Positions 44,555 to 53,180 of a stretch of DNA of 64,000 nucleotides are shown piece after piece. The position numbers were made by a program, and so were the translations under genes. The stretch is from NCBI RefSeq assembly GCF_003797765.1, contig NZ_RKMB01000002.1, positions 548,728-612,727 on the forward strand. Reading direction: 5' to 3'. The DNA is from Ramlibacter sp. WS9 (lineage in GTDB: Bacteria > Pseudomonadota > Gammaproteobacteria > Burkholderiales > Burkholderiaceae_C). A model generated the notes under the pieces. It had not been told where the DNA came from. It saw only the letters and a list, made by a program, of their open reading frames with translations, and searched no databases. Each line of letters starts with the position of its first letter. Within the stretch, counting starts at the first letter, position 1.

Positions 44555-45739
44555 TCACACCCGCTCGAAGATCGCAGCAATCCCCTGGCCGCCGCCGATG
44601 CACATCGTCACGAGCGCATACCGGCCGCCGGTGCGCTGGAGGTGGTACAGCGCCTTGGTCGCGATCGCCGCCCCTGACGCGCCGATCGGATGGCCCAGCG
44701 CGATTGCGCCGCCGTCCGGGTTGGTCTTCGTTGGGTCGAGCTCCAGCGCGCGCGACACCGCGATCGCCTGCGCAGCGAACGCCTCGTTCGACTCGATGAC
44801 GTCCATCTGGTCCAGCGTCATGCCGGCCTTCTTGAGCGCAAGCCTCGTCGCCGGAATCGGGCCTTCGCCCATGATCTCGTTGGACACGCCGGCGACCGCA
44901 TAGGAAACCAGGCGCGCCATCGGCTTGTAGCCGCCTTTTTGCGCTGCTTCTGCATCGGCCAGCACGAAGAACGCGGCGCCATCGTTGATGCCCGATGCGT
45001 TGCCCGCCGTCACGCTGCCATCCTTCTTGAACGCGGGCTTCATCTTCGTCAGGGCTTCGAGCGTGGTTGTGGCCTTGACGTGCTCGTCGGTGTCGAAGGT
45101 GACCTCGCCTTTGCGCGTCTGCGTCACGATAGGCACGATCTGCGACTTGAAGTGGCCCGCGGCGATGGCCGCTGCGGCGCGCCGGTGCGACTCCACCGCC
45201 AGCTCGTCCTGCTGCTCGCGGGTGATGCCCCATTTGGACACCAGGTTCTCGGCGGTGATGCCCATGTGGCCCACGCCGAACGGGTCCGAGAGCGTGGCCA
45301 CCATCATGTCGACCATTGCGGCATCGCCCATCCGCGCGCCGTTGCGCATCGTCGTCGCCAGGTAGCCGGCGCGCGACATCACTTCGACGCCGCCGCCGAT
45401 GCCGAACTCGCAATCGCCGAGCAGGATGTTCTGCGCGGTGCTGACGATGCCCTGCAAGCCGGACGAGCACAGGCGGTTCACACCCATCGCCACGGAATCC
45501 ATGGGCAGCCCTGCCTGGATGCTGGCCACCCGCGCCACGTAGGCAAAGCGTTTGTCGGTGGGGATGCAATTGCCCACCGTGACGTAGTTGATCTGCTTCG
45601 GGTCGACGCCCGAGCGGGCGATCGCCTCCTTCATCACGGTGCCCGCGAGCTCGTGCGGCTCGATGTCGGCGAGCGAGCCGCCGAAGGTTCCGATGGGGGA
45701 TCTGGCCGCGGCCAGGACGACGACTTCACGCTTGATCAT
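44555..45739 (-). CDS. Acetyl-CoA C-acetyltransferase (thiolase)
   Basis: A 394-residue thiolase. Catalytic residues: nucleophilic Cys in NRLCSSGLQ, His in GHPIGASGA, and Cys in CIGGGQG at the C-terminal end. The length and FGVGHMGITAEN stretch fit the biosynthetic/degradative acetyl-CoA acetyltransferase group (two acetyl-CoA to acetoacetyl-CoA and back), used in polyhydroxybutyrate or fatty acid pathways. No partner genes (phaB, atoDA) are next to it. Start is ATG 45739. It lies 19 bases after a small exported protein gene on the same strand. Confidence 0.93.
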   Translation of the reverse strand: MIKREVVVLAAARSPIGTFGGSLADIEPHELAGTVMKEAIARSGVDPKQINYVTVGNCIPTDKRFAYVARVASIQAGLPMDSVAMGVNRLCSSGLQGIVSTAQNILLGDCEFGIGGGVEVMSRAGYLATTMRNGARMGDAAMVDMMVATLSDPFGVGHMGITAENLVSKWGITREQQDELAVESHRRAAAAIAAGHFKSQIVPIVTQTRKGEVTFDTDEHVKATTTLEALTKMKPAFKKDGSVTAGNASGINDGAAFFVLADAEAAQKGGYKPMARLVSYAVAGVSNEIMGEGPIPATRLALKKAGMTLDQMDVIESNEAFAAQAIAVSRALELDPTKTNPDGGAIALGHPIGASGAAIATKALYHLQRTGGRYALVTMCIGGGQGIAAIFERV

Positions 45740-45758
45740 GGAGGCAACTTTATGGAAA

Positions 45759-45962
45759 TTAGCGAGCGGCGTGGGTGAACCAGAGCTCGCGATAGGTCAT
45801 CCAGCCGGTGCGCGCGGCGAACTGGCTGGTGCGGTAGTCCTGCGACATGGCGCTGGAGTTTGCCAGATCAGGCTCGGCTGCCGGTGCCGGACGGGGGTTC
45901 GACCACAGGGCCCACGACGCCGCCGCGAGGCCAAGCACGAGGACCAAAGCCTTGGCGCGCAT
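45759..45962 (-). CDS. Small exported protein of unknown function
   Basis: A 67-residue protein: one hydrophobic N-terminal segment (ALVLVLGLAAASWALW), then a Pro/Ala stretch (NPRPAPAAEP) and an aromatic C-terminus (GWMTYRELWFTHAAR). It is either secreted after cleavage or anchored in the inner membrane. GGAG six bases before ATG 45962 supports the start. I do not recognise the family. It is the second of two small exported proteins in tandem, 21 bases after the first, and just before the thiolase gene. Confidence 0.6.
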   Translation of the reverse strand: MRAKALVLVLGLAAASWALWSNPRPAPAAEPDLANSSAMSQDYRTSQFAARTGWMTYRELWFTHAAR

Positions 45963-45983
45963 GAGCATCTCCGACGGGACCCG

Positions 45984-46178
45984 TCAGCGCCAGTTCGCGC
46001 TGAACACGCTGCCCCAGGTCGCGTCGGTCGGCGTGTTGACGGGGTGGTTGTAGGGCACCGCATGGGCGGCAGGCGCGGCCGCGTGGCCTTGCGGCTCTGC
46101 GTCGATGGTCGATGCGGCCGCCAGGGTCGCCGCAGCGGCCGCCGCCAGAATGAAAGCGCCTGTTCGCCGAGGATTCAT
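45984..46178 (-). CDS. Small exported protein of unknown function
   Basis: A 64-residue protein. A basic start (MNPRRTGAF) and Ala-rich hydrophobic segment (ILAAAAAATLAAASTIDA) form a signal peptide; the mature part is His/Ala/Pro-rich (GHAAAPAAHAVPYNHP) and ends in DATWGSVFSANWR. AAGGAAG before ATG 46178 supports the start; the frame extends upstream. The two His-rich stretches might bind metal, but that is speculation. It lies between the broken rubredoxin and the other small exported gene. Confidence 0.6.
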   Translation of the reverse strand: MNPRRTGAFILAAAAAATLAAASTIDAEPQGHAAAPAAHAVPYNHPVNTPTDATWGSVFSANWR

Positions 46179-46234
46179 CACAACTTCCTTTCGAATGCCG
46201 GTTGCGGTCCCGAGCCGCATTTCCAACTTTCCAT

Positions 46235-46253
46235 GGCGCCGAAGGCGCTTCGG
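46235..46253. repeat. 19-base exact copy of part of the 14735-14823 repeat
   Basis: ggcgccgaaggcgcttcgg is identical to 14805-14823 and is itself a near-palindrome. It lies downstream of the broken rubredoxin gene and upstream of the small exported gene. Confidence 0.75.
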
Positions 46254-46268
46254 AGGCGGGCTTTCACT

Positions 46269-46426
46269 TCAGCTCATCTCCATCAGCGCGTAGTCCGCCT
46301 TGCCGGCCCCGCACTCCGGGCAGAACCAGTCCTCGGGCACGTCTTCCACGCGGTGCCGCTGTCCGGGTCGCCCAGGGCCTCGTCGTAGACATGTGCGCAG
46401 AAGTCGCATTGCCACTGTCGGGTCAT
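46269..46426 (-). pseudogene. Rubredoxin, broken by a frameshift
   Basis: The first part reads MTRQWQCDFCAHVYDEALGD, the first CxxC knuckle of a rubredoxin. After DPDSG the frame changes: the matching second part, EDVPEDWFCPECGAGKADYA, including the second CxxC knuckle, is in the next frame and ends at a stop at 46269. Compared with normal rubredoxins the stretch IAPGT is missing, so a deletion of about 13 bases fits. Without it the first frame ends in unrelated residues. A sequencing error is possible but would need more than one base. It would carry electrons at one Fe(Cys)4 site. A strong promoter precedes it. Confidence 0.8.
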
Positions 46427-46440
46427 TCTACTATATGCAT

Positions 46441-46468
46441 AGTATACGTATAATTGAACTCGTGTCAA
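46441..46468 (-). promoter_or_regulatory. Sigma-70 promoter facing the rubredoxin pseudogene
   Basis: On the minus strand TTGACA (46468-46463) and TATACT (46446-46441) are separated by 16 bases. The predicted start lies about 8 bases before the rubredoxin ATG, so the message would be nearly leaderless. The AT-rich stretch is shared with the divergent nrtR promoter region, which has TATAAT at 46449-46454. Confidence 0.5.
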
Positions 46469-46533
46469 GCGCAGCCATGCCAAGGGGTCCAGGACAATAA
46501 TGGGCCGGACACTCACACAAAGAGGGCCACTGC

Positions 46534-47271
46534 TTGACCCGGTCTGCCAAACCAACTACCGCGCTCGACTTCCCCCGCCCGCTGGTCACAGTCGACATCG
46601 TGATCTTCTGCATCCTGGAAGATGCGCTCAAGGTGCTGCTGGTCCGCCGGCCGGCCGAGCCTTCCGATCCTTTTCCCGGCCGTTGGGCCCTGCCTGGTGG
46701 GTTCGTGGACGTCGCGCGCGACAAGACCTTGCAGGGCTGCGCCGCGCGCAAGCTCGCCGAGAAGACGGGCGTTTCGACTTCCTACCTGGAACAGCTGGGC
46801 AGCTGGGGCAGCGCCGACCGTGACCCGCGCGGCTGGTCAGCCACGCATGCGTTCTTCGCGCTGATCCCGGCCCAGGGCGTCACGCTGCAGAAGGGTGCTA
46901 ACGCGCAGGAGGTCGAGTGGGCCGAAGCCGAGTCGGCGTCGCGCAAGCGGCTCGCGTTCGACCATGGGGAGATCCTGGGCGCCGCCCTGGCACGCTTGCG
47001 CAGCAAGGTGGAATACACGTCCTTGCCCGCGTTCCTTCTCAACGAACCGTTCACCCTGCCCCAGCTGCAGCGCACCTACGAGATCGTGCTGGGCCGGCCC
47101 GTGGACAAGAGCGCATTCCGCAAGCGCATGCTCGACAGCGCGTTCATGGAAGAAGCCGGCATGGTCGACGGCGCTTTCGGCCGGCCCGCGATGGGCTACC
47201 GGCTGCGTGACCGCTCGCAGGCGACCCTGTTCCCCCGGACGTTCAGCCCCCGCGACAGCGCCGGCGGCTGA
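46534..47271 (+). CDS. nrtR: NrtR, Nudix-related transcriptional regulator of NAD metabolism
   Basis: A 245-residue protein with an N-terminal Nudix-like domain (VTVDIVIFCILEDALKVLLVRRP, these being two adjacent strands, then GRWALPGGFVD) whose catalytic Nudix box is degenerate (ARDKTLQGCAARKLAEKTG lacks the REXXEE core). A C-terminal winged helix follows (TLPQLQRTYEIVLGRPVDKSAFRKRML). NrtR binds ADP-ribose and represses NAD genes. The start must be TTG 46534: no other start codon lies between an upstream in-frame stop and the domain; GAGGG is nine bases before it. The NAD salvage operon follows. Confidence 0.92.
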   Translation: MTRSAKPTTALDFPRPLVTVDIVIFCILEDALKVLLVRRPAEPSDPFPGRWALPGGFVDVARDKTLQGCAARKLAEKTGVSTSYLEQLGSWGSADRDPRGWSATHAFFALIPAQGVTLQKGANAQEVEWAEAESASRKRLAFDHGEILGAALARLRSKVEYTSLPAFLLNEPFTLPQLQRTYEIVLGRPVDKSAFRKRMLDSAFMEEAGMVDGAFGRPAMGYRLRDRSQATLFPRTFSPRDSAGG

Positions 47272-47323
47272 GGCCGGACGGCCCTCCCCACACTCCGGGC
47301 CGTTGCGCCCTTTCAGAAAGAAC

Positions 47324-47381
47324 TTGAACTTCGCCCTATTGAGTTGTACTATACAACTTATCAAGGTTGCACAATACAACT
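47324..47381 (+). promoter_or_regulatory. Promoter of the NAD salvage operon with two NrtR-type boxes
   Basis: TTGAAC (47324-47329) and TACTAT (47347-47352) with 17-base spacing form a promoter. A perfect palindrome AGTTGTA-CTA-TACAACT (47342-47358) covers the -10, and a second imperfect copy GGTTGCA-CAA-TACAACT lies at 47365-47381, 23 bases centre to centre, about two helical turns. Both fit cooperative repression by the adjacent NrtR. Confidence 0.72.
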
Positions 47382-47396
47382 CACAAGGAGCACATC

Positions 47397-48416
47397 ATGT
47401 TCGGCTTCCGGTTCATCAAGGCCCAACCCACCACCCACCTGCTGCAGTTCCGCAAGGGCCGCGTGGTGCGCGAGGGCGCCGGCCTGTCTTTCTTCTATTA
47501 CGCGCCCAGCAGCAGCCTGGTGGCGGTGCCGGTCGCCAGCCAGGCCAGCGACTTCATGCTGGAGCTCGTCACCAGCGACTTCCAGGGCGTGACGGTGCAA
47601 GGCGAGATCAGCTTCCGGGTGAAAGACCCGCGGCGCACGGCCGCGATGATGGACTTTTCGCTGGCTGCCAACGGCAAGGGCTATGCCTCGGACGATCCGC
47701 GGCGGCTGGCCGACCGCGTGGCGATGCAGGCCAAGGTCATCATCCAGCAAGCGGTCCAGGCACTGGACCTGAAACAGGCACTCAAGGCGTCCGCCGCCAT
47801 CGCCCGCGCGGCGCAGCAGCAACTGGGTGCGCAGGCCGAGATCGACGCGCTGGGCCTGCAGATCCTGGGCGTGTCCATCGTCGCGATCAAGCCCACGCCC
47901 GACATCGCACGGGCGCTCGAAGCCGAGGCCCGCGAGTCCAACCTGAAGGCGGCCGACGACGCGGTCTACCTGCGGCGCATGGCGTCGGTGCAGAACGAGC
48001 GGGCCGTCCGCCAGAACGAGCTGGACACCGAGATCGCGGTGGAGCAGAAGAAGCACCAGATCCAGGAGGCGCAGATGGAAGCCAAGGCCGCCGTCATGCG
48101 CCGGGGCAACGAACTGCGCGGCGAACAAATGGGATCGGACATCGAACTCGAGCAACGGCGCAAAGACCTGGTCGAAGGCCAGGCGCAGAACACGCGCATG
48201 CTGGCCGAGGCCGAAGCGCACAAGGTCAGCACCTTGATGCAGGCGCTGGAGAAAGCCGACCCGCGCGTGGTGCAGGCGCTGGCGGCTGTCGGCATGCAAC
48301 CCGCCCAGCTGATCGCGCAGGCCTTCGGTGGCATCGCCGACCGGGCTGAGCGCATCGGGCAGCTGAACATGTCGCCCGAGCTGCTGAATTCGCTGATGCG
48401 CAAGGAGGTGGTGTGA
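47397..48416 (+). CDS. SPFH/band 7 domain protein
   Basis: A 339-residue protein with an SPFH (band 7) domain (about 20-185, with GVTVQGEISFRVKDPRR and LDLKQALKASAAIARAAQQQ) and a charged coiled-coil region (about 195-275, AVRQNELDTEIAVEQKKHQI). There is no clear N-terminal membrane helix, unlike most stomatin/flotillin relatives, so membrane contact may be peripheral. AAGGAG before ATG 47397 is strong. It is the first gene of the NrtR-controlled unit and overlaps the NAD-kinase-like gene. Its role there is unknown; scaffolding is typical of the family. Confidence 0.85.
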   Translation: MFGFRFIKAQPTTHLLQFRKGRVVREGAGLSFFYYAPSSSLVAVPVASQASDFMLELVTSDFQGVTVQGEISFRVKDPRRTAAMMDFSLAANGKGYASDDPRRLADRVAMQAKVIIQQAVQALDLKQALKASAAIARAAQQQLGAQAEIDALGLQILGVSIVAIKPTPDIARALEAEARESNLKAADDAVYLRRMASVQNERAVRQNELDTEIAVEQKKHQIQEAQMEAKAAVMRRGNELRGEQMGSDIELEQRRKDLVEGQAQNTRMLAEAEAHKVSTLMQALEKADPRVVQALAAVGMQPAQLIAQAFGGIADRAERIGQLNMSPELLNSLMRKEVV

Positions 48417-49366
48417 ACACGCAAACGCGATTGGTTGGTGGCGTGGAGCGCAAGGTGGTGCTGGTGACGCGCCGCACACGCCTGGAAGAACTGGTCGTGC
48501 GGCACAACACGCTGGCACAAGCGAAGTTCTACGTCGAGCATCTGGGCGCTGACTTCGGCGACTACCTCGTGGAGAACGAGGCCTACGCCAGCAGCCTGCG
48601 CACCGCCGCGCAGGCCCTGGAGACCTGGGGCCGGCACCAGATCATCGAGCGGCAGATGCTGCCCAACTTCGTCTTCGGCGCCTCCGACATCGTGGTGGCG
48701 CTGGGGCAGGATGGGGTGGTCGCCAACACGATGAAGTACCTGGAAGGCCAGCCGCTCATTGGCGTCAACCCGGAACCCGCGCGCTGGGATGGCGTGCTGC
48801 TGCCCTTCGCACCGCACGACCTCGGCAGGGTCTTGCCCGAGGTGGCGGCAGCCGTTCGGCCCATCAAGGCCGTCACCATGGCACAAGTCACGCTGTCGGA
48901 CGGCCAGACCCTGCGCGCTGTCAACGACCTGTTCATCGGCCCGCACAGCCACACCTCGGCGCTGTACGAGCTTAGCCATGGCGGCAGAAGCGAATTCCAG
49001 TCTTCGTCGGGGCTGATCGTCTCCACCGGCCTGGGCTCGACGGCCTGGATGAAAAGCCTGGTCACCGGCGCGATGGCGCTGGCGCAATCGCTGGGCCGGC
49101 CCGGCCAAGAGCTGACATACCAGCCGCTGGCCTGGGATGCACCCGCGCTGGATTTCGCGGTGCGCGAACCATTCCCCAGCCGCGCCTCGCAAACCAGCCT
49201 GGTGCACGGCCGCTTCGGCAGCAACGATCCGCTGCGGGTGCGCTCGCGCATGCCGGACAACGGCGTGATCTTCTCGGACGGCATCGAGGCCGATTACCTG
49301 CGCTTTACCGCCGGCATGGAAGCCACAGTATCGATTTCGCCGGTGCAGGGCCGGCTGGTCCATTAG
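48413..49366 (+). CDS. NAD-kinase-like protein
   Basis: A 317-residue protein of the ATP-NAD kinase / diacylglycerol kinase-like fold. The nucleotide motif is ALGQDGVVANTMKYL, where the usual GGDG is GQDG but the aspartate is kept; a second motif STGLGSTAWMKS matches the GSTAY loop of NAD kinases. It may phosphorylate NAD or a related compound, or be a non-catalytic relative. GTG 48413 overlaps the SPFH stop (GTGA) and AAGGAGG precedes it. NAD kinase proper is usually encoded elsewhere, so this is likely a paralogue dedicated to this operon. Confidence 0.78.
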   Translation: MNTQTRLVGGVERKVVLVTRRTRLEELVVRHNTLAQAKFYVEHLGADFGDYLVENEAYASSLRTAAQALETWGRHQIIERQMLPNFVFGASDIVVALGQDGVVANTMKYLEGQPLIGVNPEPARWDGVLLPFAPHDLGRVLPEVAAAVRPIKAVTMAQVTLSDGQTLRAVNDLFIGPHSHTSALYELSHGGRSEFQSSSGLIVSTGLGSTAWMKSLVTGAMALAQSLGRPGQELTYQPLAWDAPALDFAVREPFPSRASQTSLVHGRFGSNDPLRVRSRMPDNGVIFSDGIEADYLRFTAGMEATVSISPVQGRLVH

Positions 49367-49385
49367 CATGACACTCGGAGGCCTT

Positions 49386-50249
49386 ATGAAACGCAATATC
49401 CAGCTCCTCATCATCGACCCGCAGAATGACTTCTGCGACCTGCCTGCCGATTGGCGGCCGAACGATCCCGTGACAGGAAAGCCCATTGCGCCCGCCCTGC
49501 CCGTGGCCGGTGCACACGCCGACATGCTGCGGCTGGCCGATCTCATCCAGAAGGGCTCGGCCGGCATCTCGGGCATCACTGTCACGCTCGACTCGCACCA
49601 TCGGTTCGACATCGCGCACCCGATGTTCTGGAAGACGGGCAGTGGCGGCGAGGTGACGCCATTCACCCCGATTACCGCCGCCCAGGTGCGCTGCGGCGAA
49701 TACCTGCCGCGCGATACCACTGCGTTGCCCCGCGCGCTGGCGTACCTCGACGCACTGGAAGAGCGCGGCCGCTACACGCTGATGGTTTGGCCCGTGCACT
49801 GCGAGATCGGCAGTTGGGGCCACAACGTGCACGCCGCCGTGAAAGCCACGTACAACGGTTGGGAAGAAGCACGGCTGGCCATGGTGCGCAAGGTCGGCAA
49901 GGGCAGCAACCCCTGGACGGAGCACTACAGCGCCATGCAGGCGGAAGTGCCCGACAGCGAAGACCCGGACACCGAACTCAACACGCGCCTGATCGCCAGT
50001 CTCGACGAAGCCGACCTGATCGTGATCGCCGGCGAAGCCAGCAGCCACTGCGTGAAAGCGACCACCGAACACATCGTCGAGCACTTGCCATCCGGCAATG
50101 CGGCCAAGGTCGTGCTTGTCACCGATTGCATGAGCCCGGTGGGGAGCTTCGAGGCGCAGCACGCCGCCTTCCTGGAAGACATGGCCCGCCGCGGCGTGGC
50201 CCTGAATACGGCGGCGCAGGTTCTGGCCACTTTGAACGACAACGCCTGA
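49386..50249 (+). CDS. Nicotinamidase-type cysteine hydrolase
   Basis: A 287-residue isochorismatase-fold enzyme. Asp in [14 protein letters not shown], metal ligands in [13 protein letters not shown], the HCEIGSWGH block, and nucleophile Cys in [11 protein letters not shown]. In an NAD salvage operon the natural role is nicotinamide to nicotinate plus ammonia (PncA). It is longer than the usual 180-220 residues, with extra segments around [14 protein letters not shown], typical of the larger PncA-like group. CGGAGG four bases before ATG 49386 decides the start over the ATG at 49368. pncB follows 22 bases later. Confidence 0.85.
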   Translation: MKRNIQLLIIDPQNDFCDLPADWRPNDPVTGKPIAPALPVAGAHADMLRLADLIQKGSAGISGITVTLDSHHRFDIAHPMFWKTGSGGEVTPFTPITAAQVRCGEYLPRDTTALPRALAYLDALEERGRYTLMVWPVHCEIGSWGHNVHAAVKATYNGWEEARLAMVRKVGKGSNPWTEHYSAMQAEVPDSEDPDTELNTRLIASLDEADLIVIAGEASSHCVKATTEHIVEHLPSGNAAKVVLVTDCMSPVGSFEAQHAAFLEDMARRGVALNTAAQVLATLNDNA

Positions 50250-50271
50250 ACGGCATCAAGAGGAAGTCACC

Positions 50272-51465
50272 ATGGACCCCATCATCCGCAGCCTGCTGGA
50301 CACGGACCTCTACAAGTTCACCATGTGGCAGACGATGCTGCACCGCCACCCGCAGACGCAGGCCGAGTACAGCTTCGTCTGCCGCAACGAGCCTGCTTAT
50401 CCACTCGCGGAACTTCTGGGCGACGTCAACGAACAGCTCGACCACCTGTGCAGCCTGCGCTTCGAGCCGGACGAGCTGGCCTACCTGGGCGCCTTGCGCT
50501 ACATCAAGAGCGACTTCGTCGACTTCATGCGCATCTTCCGCTTCCAGCGCGAGTTCATCACCGCCAGCGTCGAAGGCCCGGTGCTGCACATCCGCTCCCT
50601 GGGCCCGCAGGTTCACACCATGGCTTTCGAGATCTTCGTGCTGGCCATCGTGAACGAGCTGTATTTCCGCCGGTTCGATCGCGACGCGGCGCTGGCGCAA
50701 GGACGCAAACGCCTACAGGACAAGATCGCGCTCCTGCGCACCTTCGAGAAGGAGCCGCCGCGCCGGCACCCCTTCGAGTTTTTCGACTTCGGTGTGCGCC
50801 GCCGCTATTCGCGCGATTGGCAGCGCGAAGTGGTGGCCACCTTCAAGAACGAAGTGCCGCAGTATTTCAAGGGCACGTCCAATGTGTTGCTGGCGAAGGA
50901 ACTCGACCTCGTGCCCATCGGCACCATGGCGCACGAGTACCTGCAGACCTACCAGGCGCTGGGCTTCCGGTTGCGTGATTTCCAGAAGGCCGCGCTGGAG
51001 GGCTGGGTGCAGGAATACCGCGGCGACCTCGGCGTTGCGTTGACGGACGTGGTGGGCATGGACGCCTTCCTCGCCGACTTCGACCTGTACTTCGCCAAGC
51101 TGTTCGACGGTCTGCGGCACGACTCCGGCGACCCGCTGGTGTGGGGCGAGAAAGCGCTGGCGCACTACGTGAAGCTGCGCATCGACAGTCACACCAAGCG
51201 CCTGGTGTTCTCCGACGGCCTCGACCTGGAGACGGCAATGAAGCTTTACCGCGCATTCGCCGACCGCGCGCAAACCGGTTTCGGCATCGGCACCAACCTC
51301 ACCAACGACGTCGGGCTGGTGCCGCTCAACATCGTGATGAAGCTGACCGGCTGCAATGCGCAGCCCGTGGCCAAGCTGTCCGACAGCCCCGGCAAGACGC
51401 TGTGCGACGACCAGACCTTCCTGGCTTACCTGCGGCAGGTGTTCAACGTGACTGCCCTGGCATGA
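50272..51465 (+). CDS. pncB: Nicotinate phosphoribosyltransferase
   Basis: A 397-residue enzyme that joins nicotinate and phosphoribosyl pyrophosphate, with ATP, to nicotinate mononucleotide. It begins [20 protein letters not shown], with the substrate residues, [17 protein letters not shown] for phosphoribosyl binding and [12 protein letters not shown] near the C-terminus. Length and motifs are those of the E. coli PncB type. It follows the nicotinamidase and is followed 7 bases later by nadE, so the operon holds the whole nicotinamide salvage route. Confidence 0.97.
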   Translation: MDPIIRSLLDTDLYKFTMWQTMLHRHPQTQAEYSFVCRNEPAYPLAELLGDVNEQLDHLCSLRFEPDELAYLGALRYIKSDFVDFMRIFRFQREFITASVEGPVLHIRSLGPQVHTMAFEIFVLAIVNELYFRRFDRDAALAQGRKRLQDKIALLRTFEKEPPRRHPFEFFDFGVRRRYSRDWQREVVATFKNEVPQYFKGTSNVLLAKELDLVPIGTMAHEYLQTYQALGFRLRDFQKAALEGWVQEYRGDLGVALTDVVGMDAFLADFDLYFAKLFDGLRHDSGDPLVWGEKALAHYVKLRIDSHTKRLVFSDGLDLETAMKLYRAFADRAQTGFGIGTNLTNDVGLVPLNIVMKLTGCNAQPVAKLSDSPGKTLCDDQTFLAYLRQVFNVTALA

Positions 51466-51472
51466 GGTTGCG

Positions 51473-53173
51473 ATGCTGAAGATCACGGCGGCGCAAATCA
51501 ATCCCACCATTGGGGACATGTCGGGCAATGTGGCGCGGATGATCGCCGCCGCCCGCCAGGCCCGGGCCGACGAAGCGGAGCTGGTGGTGTTCCCCGAGCT
51601 GTCGCTCACGGCCTACTATCCGGGCGACCTGCTGGAGGAAGAAGGCTTCATGGAACGCGTGGAGTCGGCCTTCCAGGAACTGCTGGCCGCGTCGCGGCAG
51701 ATGCCTGCGTTGTATTGGGTGATCGGCCTGCCGGTGCGCCACGAAGGCAGAGGCAAGCGGCTGCGCAACGCGCTGCGCGTGATCAAGGGCGGTGACGTGC
51801 TGCTCGAATACGCCAAGCAGTTGCTTCCCACCTACAACATCTTCGACGAGCGGCGCCATTTCGAGCCGGGGCCGGACGTGGCCCGCGTGCTGCGCATCCG
51901 CGACGTGCAGGTCGGCCTGATGATTTGCGAGGACGGCTGGAACGACGAAGGCCTGGACTACGGCGTGAACCCGTTCGACCGCCTGCGCGATGCGGCGCCC
52001 GACCTGGTGGTGTCGATCAACGCGAGCCCCTCCAACGTCGGCAAGCGCGAGCAGCGGCATCGCATCTTCACCGCCGCGAGTTCGCGCAACGCCTTGCCCA
52101 TCTTGTACGTGAACCAGGTCGGCGGGCATGACCAGCTGGTCTACGACGGCGCTTCGTTCGCGGTCGAGCCGCAAGCCGGTGCGGTATGGGAAGCGCGCCG
52201 GTTCGAAGAAGACGTCACCACGCTGCTCTTCGACGGTGGCCGCTTTCTTACCGCGGCGGGCGAGGCGCCACCCGCTGTCCCGGCCGAAGGCTTGCCCACG
52301 CTGGAGTTCTACCGCCGGCAAGTCGTACTGGGCCTGCGTGACTACGCGCGCCGCTGCGGCTTCGGCAAGGCGGTGGTCGGCTGTTCCGGCGGCATCGACT
52401 CGGCGTTGACGCTCGCGCTCGCGGTGGAAGCGCTCGGCGCCGGCAACGTCGCCGCCATCACCATGCCTTCGCGCTTTTCGTCGGAAGGCTCGGTGAGCGA
52501 TTCCGAAATCCTCTGCCGCAACCTGGGCATACCGCTGTTGCAGCACCCCATCGCCGATCTCGTCGCGGGATTCGCTTCGGGGTTCGACGGCGCGTTCGGC
52601 ACCGCGCTGCAGGGCGTCCCGCTGGAGAACCTGCAAGCGCGCATTCGCGGCACCATCCTGATGGAATACTCCAACAGCTTCGGCCACCTGCTGCTGACCA
52701 CCGGCAACAAGTCGGAGATCTCCGTGGGCTACTGCACGCTCTACGGAGACACGAACGGCGGGCTGGGCCTGATCGGCGACCTGTACAAGACGGAAGTGTT
52801 CGCGCTGTCGGCACACATGAACCAGACGGCCGGCAGAGAGTTGATTCCGCAGGCCATCATCGACAAGCCGCCGTCGGCCGAACTGGCCCCCGGCCAGAAG
52901 GACGCCGACAGCCTGCCGCCCTACCCGGTGCTGGACGAGGTGCTGAAGTTCCTGATCGAGGGGCCTCGCCTGGCAACGTGGGAGTACGACAGCGCCGCTG
53001 CTTTCGTCGGCGACCTGCGCACGCGGGACGACGGACGCGCCCTGGTCGCCCGCGTCAAGCAGATGATCGCGCGCAACGAATACAAACGCCGGCAAGCGCC
53101 GCCCATCATCCGCGTCCGGGCACGGGCCTTCGGCTCGGGACGGCAAGTGCCCATCGCGGCGAAATTTTCGTGA
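51473..53173 (+). CDS. nadE: Glutamine-dependent NAD+ synthetase
   Basis: A 566-residue two-domain enzyme. The N-terminal nitrilase-like amidase (about 1-250) has Glu in VVFPELSLTAYYPG, Lys in YAKQLLPTYN and Cys in LMICEDGWND; it makes ammonia from glutamine. The C-terminal synthetase (about 280-566) has the ATP pyrophosphatase loop VGCSGGIDSALTLAL and TGNKSEISVGYCTLYGD. It turns nicotinate adenine dinucleotide into NAD+. It overlaps nothing and lies 7 bases from both neighbours. Confidence 0.97.
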   Translation: MLKITAAQINPTIGDMSGNVARMIAAARQARADEAELVVFPELSLTAYYPGDLLEEEGFMERVESAFQELLAASRQMPALYWVIGLPVRHEGRGKRLRNALRVIKGGDVLLEYAKQLLPTYNIFDERRHFEPGPDVARVLRIRDVQVGLMICEDGWNDEGLDYGVNPFDRLRDAAPDLVVSINASPSNVGKREQRHRIFTAASSRNALPILYVNQVGGHDQLVYDGASFAVEPQAGAVWEARRFEEDVTTLLFDGGRFLTAAGEAPPAVPAEGLPTLEFYRRQVVLGLRDYARRCGFGKAVVGCSGGIDSALTLALAVEALGAGNVAAITMPSRFSSEGSVSDSEILCRNLGIPLLQHPIADLVAGFASGFDGAFGTALQGVPLENLQARIRGTILMEYSNSFGHLLLTTGNKSEISVGYCTLYGDTNGGLGLIGDLYKTEVFALSAHMNQTAGRELIPQAIIDKPPSAELAPGQKDADSLPPYPVLDEVLKFLIEGPRLATWEYDSAAAFVGDLRTRDDGRALVARVKQMIARNEYKRRQAPPIIRVRARAFGSGRQVPIAAKFS

Positions 53174-53180
53174 GAGCCCC

